Assembly: GCA_928722015.1 (NCBI GenBank)
Contig: CAKMWI010000007.1
Span: forward strand, 370,396 to 434,395
Direction of reading: 5' to 3'
Source of the DNA: Candidatus Gastranaerophilales bacterium
Lineage (GTDB): Bacteria > Cyanobacteriota > Vampirovibrionia > Gastranaerophilales > Gastranaerophilaceae
Length of the DNA stretch: 64,000 nt
Under the pieces are notes generated by a model. The model was not told where the DNA came from, did no database searches, and saw only the letters and a list, made by a program, of their open reading frames with translations. Positions within the stretch are counted from its first letter, which is position 1. The number at the start of each line of letters is the position of its first letter. Shown one piece after another: positions 26,611-35,902 of this stretch. A program made the position numbers and the translations under genes.

Positions 26611-27489
26611 GTGTCATATAATAAGAAGAAAACAATACGATTAATTTATCCGCAATGGCAAGGAGGCATGATTTCCTCATTGGTTCCAGAATTAACACCG
26701 GAAGATTCTTCAAAGGGATATTATATAGGTGCGGAATTATTAAGCTTTTTAGCTCCAAAAACTACTCAAAAAACGCTAACTGTTCCTGTTTCTACAGAAT
26801 ATAACAGATGTGAAATTTCTGGAGTTATGGATAGAGATATTATTGCTAAACAAACACAGGATGCGTTGAAACTTCTGAATGATGAAATGCCTGATAAAAT
26901 ATTAACACTTGGAGGAGACTGTTCTGTTAGTGTTGTTCCGTTCACATATTTGGCAAATAAATATAAAGGTGATGTCGCAGTTATTTGGATAGATGCTCAT
27001 CCTGATATTACATTACCAGAAGATAATACATATAATGGGTATCATGCAATGGCATTGGCTGCAGTTATGGGAAAAGGTGATTCAAAAATTTTATCTGAAT
27101 TGCCGTGCAGGATTGAACCTTCAAATATTCTCTTTGTAGGTTTGAGAGACTGGGAAAGAGAGTCTATAAAATCCAGACAGCAGGAATATGGTATAAAACA
27201 TTTAACACCGGAAGAGGTTAGTAGTAATAGTAATAAAATATTAGAATGGATAGAACAAATCGGTGCAAAAAATATTTTAATTCATTTTGATATGGATGTG
27301 TTGGAGCCTTCTGAAATTGTTCCTGCTGTTGGAGTTGTTGAGCATGGAATGAAAATTAATGAAGTAGTCAGGGTTATTAATGATATTTCAAATAATTATA
27401 ACCTTATAGCCTTGACAGTTGCAGAACCTATGCCAAGAATTGCAATAAAATTGAAGAATATGATGGAAATGTTACCTTTGTTTGAATAG
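26611..27489 (+). CDS. Arginase/agmatinase-family ureohydrolase, variant metal ligand
   Basis: A 292-residue protein of the ureohydrolase fold, which hydrolyses guanidino compounds such as arginine or agmatine using two Mn ions. Metal-binding motifs are in order: GGDCS (101-105), DAHPD (128-132) and HFDMDVLEPS (Asp227, Asp229). In classical arginase the first motif is GGDHS; here the His is Cys104 (codon TGT). The start is GTG with AGAGGAG about 8 nt upstream. It stands alone; no other arginine or polyamine gene is adjacent, so the substrate remains unknown. Confidence 0.85.
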   Translation: MSYNKKKTIRLIYPQWQGGMISSLVPELTPEDSSKGYYIGAELLSFLAPKTTQKTLTVPVSTEYNRCEISGVMDRDIIAKQTQDALKLLNDEMPDKILTLGGDCSVSVVPFTYLANKYKGDVAVIWIDAHPDITLPEDNTYNGYHAMALAAVMGKGDSKILSELPCRIEPSNILFVGLRDWERESIKSRQQEYGIKHLTPEEVSSNSNKILEWIEQIGAKNILIHFDMDVLEPSEIVPAVGVVEHGMKINEVVRVINDISNNYNLIALTVAEPMPRIAIKLKNMMEMLPLFE

Positions 27490-27533
27490 TTTTAAATATA
27501 TTTTGGGTATAATAATTTCGTAAAGGATATTTT

Positions 27534-28112
27534 ATGAAAGATTTTATAATATTATTTATAGCTATAGTTTGTTTAACTTTTGCATTTCAGAAATCTAATA
27601 TTTTTTCTACTACCAGGTATGGAAAACGACAGGAATCTTTTAAATCTCTAAATGCATCAATACTACCTCCTGTTTTGGCAGGATATTTGGCGGAAAGACA
27701 TGCAAAATATGAATTATACCTCATCCCAAATTATATGACAGATTTTCTATCTTTGAATAAGGATTTTAAATCTGTTTATAACGAAAAACCTAAATATAGT
27801 ATAATTTTATTTGCTCCGACAAATGATAATGCTTCTGAGTATAATTCTTTTAAATTATTTTATAACACATTAAAAAAAGAATTGAATAATTATTCTCAGA
27901 GTTTTAATGTTTTATATTTTTATGAAAATAATAATACTATTTATGAAAATTCGTATGATAATATAGCCTATAAAGATTTATTGGAGTATTGTAATCATTT
28001 TTGTGTTATTGATCCTTCAAGAAATACCTTACTTTCTTTTAAACGATTAGGAACATCTGAAATGGATTCTCTTAGTGCTTTACTTCAGCAATATTCATTT
28101 ATGTTGAAGTAA
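27534..28112 (+). CDS. Small exported or membrane-anchored hypothetical protein
   Basis: A 192-residue protein with an N-terminal hydrophobic segment (MKDFIILFIAIVCLTFAF) that is either a signal peptide or an anchor. The central part alternates beta and helix (YSIILFAPTNDNASEYN, FNVLYFYENNN, HFCVIDPSRNTLLSFKRLG) and has a weak thioredoxin-like look, but no CxxC motif is present. A TATAAT box lies about 25 bp upstream and AAAGGAT before the ATG. It precedes the AsmA gene by 86 bp. Function unknown. Confidence 0.65.
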   Translation: MKDFIILFIAIVCLTFAFQKSNIFSTTRYGKRQESFKSLNASILPPVLAGYLAERHAKYELYLIPNYMTDFLSLNKDFKSVYNEKPKYSIILFAPTNDNASEYNSFKLFYNTLKKELNNYSQSFNVLYFYENNNTIYENSYDNIAYKDLLEYCNHFCVIDPSRNTLLSFKRLGTSEMDSLSALLQQYSFMLK

Positions 28113-28198
28113 ATATTTATTAATGGGATTTTATATTGTTGAGATTTTATAGTTTCTTTATTTTATAATCTTATCAAAGTTAAAAATATGAGGGTAAT

Positions 28199-31100
28199 AT
28201 GAAGAATTTTTTAAAGGTTGCAGGTTATATATTGGTTGGCTTTTTAGTCTTGTTGTACGTATCTTTTCTGTTTGTTTTGCCAAGAAAGATTGATTTAAAT
28301 GTTTACAAACCCGAAATTCAAAAACTTGTTACAGAGAATACCGGTTTAAATATAAATTTTGATAGAGTTGATATTATAACAACACCTTGGCTTGAAGCCG
28401 GCTTAAAAACTAAAAATATAAAGGTTACACTTCCTGATAATTCTATATTGTTTAGTGCAGATTCTTTCAAGGGTAAAGTATTTCTTCCTAGTTTATTATG
28501 GTTAACGGTAAGGGTTTCTTGCGCAGAAGTTGAATCTCCGCATTTGAATGTCGAAATTTTAAATGGAGAAAAGTTTAAAGTAGCTAAAGTTTATGAAGAT
28601 TTAGTGAATAAACGCAGACAGCAGAGACGTTTAAATCCTCCAAAAACTTCTAATGAAACTGAAGAGTTTCCGTTTGATATATCAAATATTAAACTAAACA
28701 TTCCTGTTGTAAAATTAATGGATTATAAAGCTGTTATTGATGATACTGCATCTGCGCATAAATTAACTTTAAAAGGAAAAGAACTAAAGCTGGGTTATTT
28801 TAATGGTAAAAATGTAAAATTAAAAACGGAAGCTGAGTTTTATAGTGATAAGGATAAAAATATTACAGCCAATTTAGATATTGATACTTTTTTACCGCCA
28901 TTTGGAGCTGTTCAAAAAGAAGAAGAGGATAATGAAGCTGTATTTGCTCTTCCGTTTATAAATCCTGTTAGTGCTTACCGTGATTATACGCTGAAATCTA
29001 ATATAAATTCTAAATTAAAAATAAGACAAAATAAAAAAGATAATAAGTTGAGAATGAATGGCTTTGTAGATATAGAAGGAACTACACTAACTATGTCTGG
29101 CCTTCAACTTCCGGAATCATATTTTAGATTTAATGCAAAGGGAACTACTGCAGATATTGATACGTATATTTATCTTACGGATAGTGAATATATAAATTTA
29201 GCAGGTAATTTTGATTACGGGAAAGAACCTTATCTTGATTTATCTATGAAATCTCCAAAGGTTCATTTTTCTAATGTGTTGAAAATAGCTAGGGCTTATT
29301 TGGATACAATTCATATAAGAAATGATATTGAAAATATGACAGCCAGTGGATTTTTATTATCTAATGCTAATATCAAAACGGATTTTGTAGATATTATTTC
29401 TGATGGTAAGATTATAATTCGTGAAGGAAATGTTTCGGATAAAAATACAGGGTTGTTATTTAATGATATAAATGCAAATTTATTTTTCGATGATAATATT
29501 TTACAAGTGTTAGATACTCATGTATTGATTAATAATCATCTATTAAATATTTCAGGTAAGGTGGATTCAAATTCTATAGCAAATTTTCATATAAAAGGTG
29601 ATAAAATTCCGCTTCCCGGTTTGTATGCCGCATTTGCGCCGAGAGAAGTTAAGCAATCATACAATTTAAAATCAGGAGTTTTAACTCTTGATTCAAAAGT
29701 AACTGGTGAAATAAAAGATATTGCTGCTATATTTAAAGCTGATTTGGAAAATTTTGTTTTAAATGATAGAACGGGAAATTTTATTCTTTCGAATAAAAGA
29801 TCTCATTTTGGTGTTGCTAATTATGCAGGTGTTATTCGCGGAAAGTTAAAAAATACAGGATTTAATTTATATTTACCAAAAACCGGTTCAATAATCAAAG
29901 ATGATTCTTTAATTGTGAATATTGATAATAAAAGTATTATTGCAAAACCTTCAATTGTAAAAATTAATAGAAATTCTTCCGTGAAGTTTTACGGAAATGT
30001 TAAAAAATATCTTAGTGATCCTGTTGTCAAATTATTTGCTACAGGAAATTTAGCCTCTACTGATATTGCTTATTTATTGGGAAAAGAGACAATACCATAT
30101 TTTGAAATAAAGGGGCAAATTCCTCTTAGAGGAGAATTTTCATCAAAAGGTAAAAATATGAAATTTACGGCTCAATTAAAAGCTGATAATTCAAATTATA
30201 TTACCCCAATAAAACTTGATGAATTAACCGGTAAACAGACTATTATACAAGTAATGGCTGAAAAACGTAATGATACTTTAAAAATTAATAAAACAGGTTT
30301 ATATGTTAGAAAACCTGATATGAAGTTTAGTCATGATTTAGCTTCAAATTTAAACGGAGCTAAAGAAATTGTTAGTGTAAGAGCAATGATTTCAAATTTA
30401 AGTATTAATCCGTTTATAAATCTTCTTAAGGTTTCTATTCCTAGAAGTTTAGATGGTACAATATGTATATTTAAAAAATCCAGATTTAATATAGGCGGAC
30501 AATTATTTGCTTTTGGCAAACCTACAGCACCTCATATTAATGGTAATTTTAATATTCGAAACATAACAATTCCTGAACTATATACAACAGCAAGGCAGAT
30601 TGTTATTAATCTTGGCTCTAAAGATATAGATATTACTATTAATGATGTTGATTCGAATGGTTCGGATTTTAATTTAGGAATACAAACTACTTGGAATTTA
30701 ATTCCTAAAATGATTTTATCAGAAGTAAGAGTTTCTTCGAATTTTATTAATGTAGATAAATTAATGAAAGTTTCTAATGCAGCTGTGAAAACACTGTCTC
30801 CTTCTAATTCTTCAGTATCTGCTAAAAAGTCAGATATTCCTGTTGTAATCCAGAGAGGAAATGTCCGTTTACGTAGAATAAAATCAGGTAATATTATTGC
30901 TAACAATACAACAGGTAAAATTTCTTTGTATAATAATGTATTTTATCTCAATAAATTGAAAACATATCCGCTTGGAGGAAATGTGTATGGGGATATTTCA
31001 ATGAATTTATTGACAACTGAATTGAATGCTAAAGTGCATGGTAATAATTTTGATATTGAAAAAGTCTTACTTGATATCATGCAAATGAAGGATACATTAT

Positions 31101-31939
31101 CAGGCAAACTTAATTTTGTTGCAGATGTGTCATTGAGGGGCGCTAAAATAACAGAACAGATGAAAACATTAAAAGGTTTTGTTGATTTTACAGTTAAAGA
31201 TGGACAACTTGGACCTTTTGGAAAATTTGAGAATTTCCTTATGGCTGAAAATATTAGAGAAAATGCATTTTTCTCATCTGCTGTTGGTTCTATAATTACT
31301 AATTTGGTAACTATAGATACTTCGCATTTTAATGATTTATATGGTCATATAATATTTAGTGATGGCGTTGCTGACATTGCACCGATAAAATCTCAAGGAG
31401 ATGTTATGTCTATGTATATTGCTGGTAAAGTAAATCTTCTTGACAATAGTGCAGAAATGAAAATTCGCGGAAAATTGGCATCTGCTTTTTCGGATAAATT
31501 AGGACCTTTAGCAAATATTAATCCGATTAATCTTGTCAAAAATACTCCTGGATTAAATGCTGTTGCTGTTAAGGCATTCGCCTTGTTCTGTGAAGAGGTC
31601 TCCGAAGAAGAAATGAATGCTCTGCCGCATCTTGGTAAAGGTAAAACTGATGAGAATGCAACTAAATTTCAGATTGTGCTCAGAGGAGATACAAGAAAAC
31701 CTTTAAAAATGATAAGATCGTTTAAGTGGTTAGCATTAAATTCTGAAATTCAAAGTGCACAAAATTTTGTCGATACTATTCCAACTCCGGAACTAGGAGA
31801 AGAAACTCTGTCAGTTGAAGAGCTTATCAAGCTTAGAGAACAGCAGGCAGCGGCTGCGGCTCAGGGCAAATCAATAGAGTCAGAAGAACAAAAAAACAAA
31901 ACATTTATAGAAAAAATAAAAGAAAAATTAAAAAAATAA
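28199..31939 (+). CDS. Large AsmA-like envelope protein
   Basis: A 1246-residue protein anchored by one N-terminal membrane segment (residues 4-27), the rest predicted to be repetitive beta strands outside the inner membrane. The start matches AsmA-family N-termini (IDLNVYKPEIQKLVTENTGLNINFDRVDI), and the region around 970-1080 matches the AsmA C-terminal module (LKGFVDFTVKDGQLGPFGKF, then a MYIAGKVNLLDNSAEMKIRG block). AsmA-like proteins (AsmA, TamB, YhdP) form beta-groove bridges that move lipids between membranes, so this supports a diderm envelope. The C-terminal 40 residues are a Lys/Glu-rich tail. A terminator follows at once. Confidence 0.82.
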   Translation: MKNFLKVAGYILVGFLVLLYVSFLFVLPRKIDLNVYKPEIQKLVTENTGLNINFDRVDIITTPWLEAGLKTKNIKVTLPDNSILFSADSFKGKVFLPSLLWLTVRVSCAEVESPHLNVEILNGEKFKVAKVYEDLVNKRRQQRRLNPPKTSNETEEFPFDISNIKLNIPVVKLMDYKAVIDDTASAHKLTLKGKELKLGYFNGKNVKLKTEAEFYSDKDKNITANLDIDTFLPPFGAVQKEEEDNEAVFALPFINPVSAYRDYTLKSNINSKLKIRQNKKDNKLRMNGFVDIEGTTLTMSGLQLPESYFRFNAKGTTADIDTYIYLTDSEYINLAGNFDYGKEPYLDLSMKSPKVHFSNVLKIARAYLDTIHIRNDIENMTASGFLLSNANIKTDFVDIISDGKIIIREGNVSDKNTGLLFNDINANLFFDDNILQVLDTHVLINNHLLNISGKVDSNSIANFHIKGDKIPLPGLYAAFAPREVKQSYNLKSGVLTLDSKVTGEIKDIAAIFKADLENFVLNDRTGNFILSNKRSHFGVANYAGVIRGKLKNTGFNLYLPKTGSIIKDDSLIVNIDNKSIIAKPSIVKINRNSSVKFYGNVKKYLSDPVVKLFATGNLASTDIAYLLGKETIPYFEIKGQIPLRGEFSSKGKNMKFTAQLKADNSNYITPIKLDELTGKQTIIQVMAEKRNDTLKINKTGLYVRKPDMKFSHDLASNLNGAKEIVSVRAMISNLSINPFINLLKVSIPRSLDGTICIFKKSRFNIGGQLFAFGKPTAPHINGNFNIRNITIPELYTTARQIVINLGSKDIDITINDVDSNGSDFNLGIQTTWNLIPKMILSEVRVSSNFINVDKLMKVSNAAVKTLSPSNSSVSAKKSDIPVVIQRGNVRLRRIKSGNIIANNTTGKISLYNNVFYLNKLKTYPLGGNVYGDISMNLLTTELNAKVHGNNFDIEKVLLDIMQMKDTLSGKLNFVADVSLRGAKITEQMKTLKGFVDFTVKDGQLGPFGKFENFLMAENIRENAFFSSAVGSIITNLVTIDTSHFNDLYGHIIFSDGVADIAPIKSQGDVMSMYIAGKVNLLDNSAEMKIRGKLASAFSDKLGPLANINPINLVKNTPGLNAVAVKAFALFCEEVSEEEMNALPHLGKGKTDENATKFQIVLRGDTRKPLKMIRSFKWLALNSEIQSAQNFVDTIPTPELGEETLSVEELIKLREQQAAAAAQGKSIESEEQKNKTFIEKIKEKLKK

Positions 31940-31945
31940 TAAACG

Positions 31946-31975
31946 AAAGAGGCTAAAATTATTAGCCTCTTTTTT
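31946..31975 (+). terminator. Rho-independent terminator after the first AsmA gene
   Basis: AAAGAGGCTAA (31946-31956) pairs with TTAGCCTCTTT (31962-31972), then further T. It separates the two AsmA-like genes into different transcripts. Confidence 0.9.
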
Positions 31976-32007
31976 GTTATTTGTCTTATACTGTTGAAAT
32001 TTTTCTA

Positions 32008-32016
32008 TGTTAAAAT
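32008..32016 (+). promoter_or_regulatory. Extended -10 promoter of the second AsmA-like gene
   Basis: TGTTAAAAT, identical to the dnaE element, ends 6 bp before the ATG at 32023. Transcription would start at or next to the ATG, so the mRNA is likely leaderless. A TTG at 32017, in frame, would then not be transcribed. Confidence 0.5.
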
Positions 32017-32022
32017 TTGACT

Positions 32023-34647
32023 ATGAAAATAAAAAAAATACTTATATATAGTTTTACTATTGTAACTGTTTTTGTTGTAATCAGTTATTTAGTATTTTTG
32101 TTTGTTTTTCCAATTATTTTGAATTCAAAATTTTCTGTCCGTTTTTACGAAGATTTTTTGTCGAAGAAAATTGATAGTTCAGTTCAGATAAAATCTTTTG
32201 AATTTCGTTCAAAACCGGATATTTCGTTCGAAGTGATTATAAAATCTATTTCTGCTAATAACCCAAAAGGCATTGGTGTTTTTAGTGTAAAAGATTTTAG
32301 TTTTGTTTCTAAAGCATTTTCATTTAAGCCAAAATCTATTGCAGCAAAAACAATTTATGTAAATTATCCATATATTACTGGTATATTTCCGAAGAGAGAT
32401 TCATCAGCAACCTCTTCTTTTAATATTGAAGATTTTCCACGGATTGATGTTGGTAAAATTTATATTGATTTTGGAAACTTATCAAATCTTGAACTTTTGA
32501 ATATAAAAACATCTTATTCCGGGGGACAGCTTTTATATAATTTCCATGGGAAGTTAAAAATACCTTATATTAACGCTCCGGTAATATTACGTTCTGATAA
32601 TAATATAATATATTACCATGGTTTATATTTTGATAAATTTTTGGTTAAATTTAACAGTTCAAAGATTTATATCTCAGGACCTTTGAACAAGTTGAGTTTT
32701 AAAGGATATAAGCTTCCTGTTAATGAATTGGAAACAAGTTTTTTGCATTTTTATAAATTGAGGCATCCAAATAAGAAAAATTTCATTGAAAATTTTCAAA
32801 ATTTTTCTGGTTTAATGGATATTGATTTAGTTTTGAAAAATGGAAGCTTAACTGGTATCTGTACTGCTAATAATTTGCAGGCTTTATTTTCTCAATATAA
32901 AATCCCTGTTTTGCTGCCTAAAGTTCAGTTTTATTTTTCTGGAGGTAAGATTTATGCTGTAACTTCAGGGTATTTTGGTTCTGAGCCGGTTCAAACGGAT
33001 TTTTATTTGAAAGGACTTTTTACAAAAAATGTTGTAGTTAGAGGAAATGTACATTCAAAATTAACGAATAAGTTTTCAAAAAAATATTTTCCAATGATAA
33101 AAATTTCTGGAAGTGCAGATGCTGTTGTTAAATATTTTACCAAATCTGGTAATGTAGGTGTTAAATACATTCTTACTGTTAAAAAAGGTGATAATTTACT
33201 TTCTACCTACGGAAATCTTGATAATGTTGAGCGAGATAGACAAATTGTTGTTCAAACAAATAAGCAAGCTGATAAGATTTATATTAAAGAATATAGATAT
33301 CAGTTTTTGAATGGAAAGAATAAAAATATACTTCTTTATGGAAATGGTTTGTTTGAAAAGTTATCAGGGCACTATTCTCCTGTGTATATTACACTCAAAA
33401 CACAATCTCGCGCTCCGATATCTATTTTTGAGTCATTTACAAAGAATTTTATTCATGGTGGTGTTTTCTCTTCTGATTTGAAGTATGAATTTTTGACTAA
33501 AACGTTATCCGGGTATGTGAAAGTTTATAACGTAGCACATTCGGATTTTTTATTTTTGGAAAATACTGATATAAAGATTTCTAATAATAGGTTAAAATTG
33601 ATATCTGACGGAACTTTTTTTGATTCTCCCATACGTATATCTATGACTGCGGATAATAACTTTAGGAATAATATTTTAATACATGATATTGATATTCATT
33701 TAGATAAATTTTTTATTAAAAAAGGTAATTATACATCTTTTCCGGCAAAGACTTTAAACAGTGCTACAGTTCAGAATAAAAAAGAGTATAAAGTTGTAGT
33801 TGAGAGGGGTAGAATTCATGTTAACGATATTTTGCATACTAAATTTTCTTTGCATGATGTAGAGATTTTAGGAATGTTAAAGAATAATATCGTAGATTTT
33901 GTGATTCCTGAAACTAATTATGCTAAGGGAATTCTCAGTGCTAAAGGATGTTATAATATAAAAAATCATTCTTCTGATATTAAATTCTTTGCTTCCGATA
34001 TAGATTCAAATGAAGTTGTAACTCATATATTTAATCTTCCTAATCAGGTTCATGGTTTGGCTTTTGCGACATTACATCTGAAAACAAAAAATAAACTTAA
34101 TGATATTAAAGCTCATGCAACGTTTGCGATAAATGAGGGCTTCTTGCCAAAACTTGGTTCAACTGAATTTATTGTGAAAAAATCTAAAAAAATTAAATTT
34201 ATAAATATTGATAAAATAAAGTTTACATTGTCAAAAATTACAAATATTGATTTCTCAAATAAAAAAGTCCTTGCTTCAAATATTTATGGTTCTTTTATTT
34301 TAGATAATAGTGATGTTAATAAGATAAAAATATTTTCACAGAGTGATTATCTTTCATTGTTTATAGAGGGGCATTATAATATTGATACTCAATTTTCTCA
34401 TTTATGTATCTGGGGAAGACATAATAAAACCGAGGAGAAAAAAATTAGAATTTTAAAATTGCCTTTTACGTTTTTATACAGGTTGATTTTTAGAATTGAA
34501 CGAACAAAGGAGTATTATCAGTGTAAAGTCTCAATGATTCCTCCAATTAAGCTTAAATCCGGAGATATAGAATCAATATTCAGGGTGATAGTAAAAGGAA
34601 ATTTAAATTCTGATAATTTAAAAGTAATACTCAAAGATTTGCGTTAA
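32023..34647 (+). CDS. Second AsmA-like envelope protein
   Basis: An 874-residue protein with an N-terminal membrane segment (about residues 5-30: KILIYSFTIVTVFVVISYLV) followed by a long beta-rich region with the repeated short strands typical of AsmA/TamB-like proteins (for example SSVQIKSFEFRSKPDISFEV and GILSAKGCYNIKNHSSDIKF). It resembles the gene just upstream in its first 150 residues but lacks the recognisable AsmA C-terminal module, so it is a divergent family member. The stop at 34645-34647 directly abuts the stop of the convergent TPR gene (34648-34650), with no base between. Lipid transport between membranes is inferred. Confidence 0.72.
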   Translation: MKIKKILIYSFTIVTVFVVISYLVFLFVFPIILNSKFSVRFYEDFLSKKIDSSVQIKSFEFRSKPDISFEVIIKSISANNPKGIGVFSVKDFSFVSKAFSFKPKSIAAKTIYVNYPYITGIFPKRDSSATSSFNIEDFPRIDVGKIYIDFGNLSNLELLNIKTSYSGGQLLYNFHGKLKIPYINAPVILRSDNNIIYYHGLYFDKFLVKFNSSKIYISGPLNKLSFKGYKLPVNELETSFLHFYKLRHPNKKNFIENFQNFSGLMDIDLVLKNGSLTGICTANNLQALFSQYKIPVLLPKVQFYFSGGKIYAVTSGYFGSEPVQTDFYLKGLFTKNVVVRGNVHSKLTNKFSKKYFPMIKISGSADAVVKYFTKSGNVGVKYILTVKKGDNLLSTYGNLDNVERDRQIVVQTNKQADKIYIKEYRYQFLNGKNKNILLYGNGLFEKLSGHYSPVYITLKTQSRAPISIFESFTKNFIHGGVFSSDLKYEFLTKTLSGYVKVYNVAHSDFLFLENTDIKISNNRLKLISDGTFFDSPIRISMTADNNFRNNILIHDIDIHLDKFFIKKGNYTSFPAKTLNSATVQNKKEYKVVVERGRIHVNDILHTKFSLHDVEILGMLKNNIVDFVIPETNYAKGILSAKGCYNIKNHSSDIKFFASDIDSNEVVTHIFNLPNQVHGLAFATLHLKTKNKLNDIKAHATFAINEGFLPKLGSTEFIVKKSKKIKFINIDKIKFTLSKITNIDFSNKKVLASNIYGSFILDNSDVNKIKIFSQSDYLSLFIEGHYNIDTQFSHLCIWGRHNKTEEKKIRILKLPFTFLYRLIFRIERTKEYYQCKVSMIPPIKLKSGDIESIFRVIVKGNLNSDNLKVILKDLR

Positions 34648-35742
34648 TTATATATTTTCAAGTAATAATGAAGGTTTTGGAATAGGGTTTTTGAAAGAAT
34701 CTTCGATACTTAAATTTTCAGCATTTTTTATATCCTGTTTTGCTAAATCATTTTTTTTAAGTTTTTTATATACTTGAGCTCTTTCGAAATATAGTCTATT
34801 TTTTAAAAGAAAAATACGATCATTCTCAGCTTTAATAATTAATTCGTTATATATTTTTAGAGCTTCATTATATTTTTTTATATTATATAAAAATTGTGCT
34901 TTATCCCACAAAAATGCATCTTTTTCATATTCATCAGAAGCATGTTCTATTTCGTAATCAAAATCTTTGAGTGCACTTTTGTATTCATTTATATAATATT
35001 TAATATAAATTTTATTATCAAAATTCATAACATTGTATTCATCAGGGCCAAGTCTGTAAGCTTTGTCATAATCTTTAATTGCTCCGGTATAGTCTTTTAT
35101 TTGAAATTTTGAAAACGCTCTCAATGAATACCATTCAGGGGCAATAGGAAATATTTTTGAACCAATAGTGGCAATTTTAATTGCTTCATTATATTTTTTG
35201 TGTGAAATACAATTAGTTACCAGTTTAAATGGAGAGCCAAAATTAAAGCAAATTATAATTATTAGAATTAAAGTCAAAGCTTTTGCTAATTCTATTTTAA
35301 ATAATTGGTAATATTTTTTATCTATTTCATCGGATGGAATAAAAACTGTAGTAGTGTATTCTCCAAATTTTTCTCTTAATTTTTTTTCAAAATATTTAGT
35401 ATTCAGATATGTAATAAGCTGATATAATACAAATATTGTTATGAGTAGAGGTAATGCTGTATAATACCATTTTTGCGAACTGATGAAATAATAATTGGGA
35501 AATATTATTCCATACAAAAGAATCACAAATGATAAAAATATTAGAATAGTAGAAAATCTTTTTTGTAACTTTATATTATCCCAAATATCATCAATTTCTT
35601 CAGGAGTAAATTTTTGACAAAATTTATAGCCAAGAAAAGTATTATTTATAGATTTTATTGTTGTGGTGCCGTCCAAAGAATGTAAATAAAAATTCATTGG
35701 AGCGCGCTTAAATAACCATTTTAATATATTAAATTTTATCAT
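34648..35742 (-). CDS. Membrane protein with C-terminal TPR domain
   Basis: A 364-residue protein. Residues about 62-85 and 93-112 form two membrane helices, and a third lies at about 150-168; between them is a cytosolic or periplasmic loop. The C-terminal 180 residues hold four to five TPR units (EWYSLRAFSKFQIKDYTGAI, FLWDKAQFLYNIKKYNEALK, YFERAQVYKKLKKNDLAKQD). The function is unknown; TPR parts usually bind proteins. It is the only gene on its strand between the AsmA gene and nadE and shares no spacer with its convergent neighbour. Confidence 0.72.
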   Translation of the reverse strand: MIKFNILKWLFKRAPMNFYLHSLDGTTTIKSINNTFLGYKFCQKFTPEEIDDIWDNIKLQKRFSTILIFLSFVILLYGIIFPNYYFISSQKWYYTALPLLITIFVLYQLITYLNTKYFEKKLREKFGEYTTTVFIPSDEIDKKYYQLFKIELAKALTLILIIIICFNFGSPFKLVTNCISHKKYNEAIKIATIGSKIFPIAPEWYSLRAFSKFQIKDYTGAIKDYDKAYRLGPDEYNVMNFDNKIYIKYYINEYKSALKDFDYEIEHASDEYEKDAFLWDKAQFLYNIKKYNEALKIYNELIIKAENDRIFLLKNRLYFERAQVYKKLKKNDLAKQDIKNAENLSIEDSFKNPIPKPSLLLENI

Positions 35743-35902
35743 TAAATATAAGATTCCCTCTAGCTGTTATAATATCATAAATTATATTCTTTTTTGTGAT
35801 ATTTTATGCTTATAAGTGTTAATTTATATGAAAGAGTTGAGCTATCTATATTCTAGACCGTTTATGTTCTTTATTTTTGCTTAATATTTTGTTACATCTA
35901 TA

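Noticed and set aside
27534..28112. Thioredoxin-like protein
   Set aside because: The strand-helix pattern is suggestive, but no CxxC active site exists, so no family is assigned.
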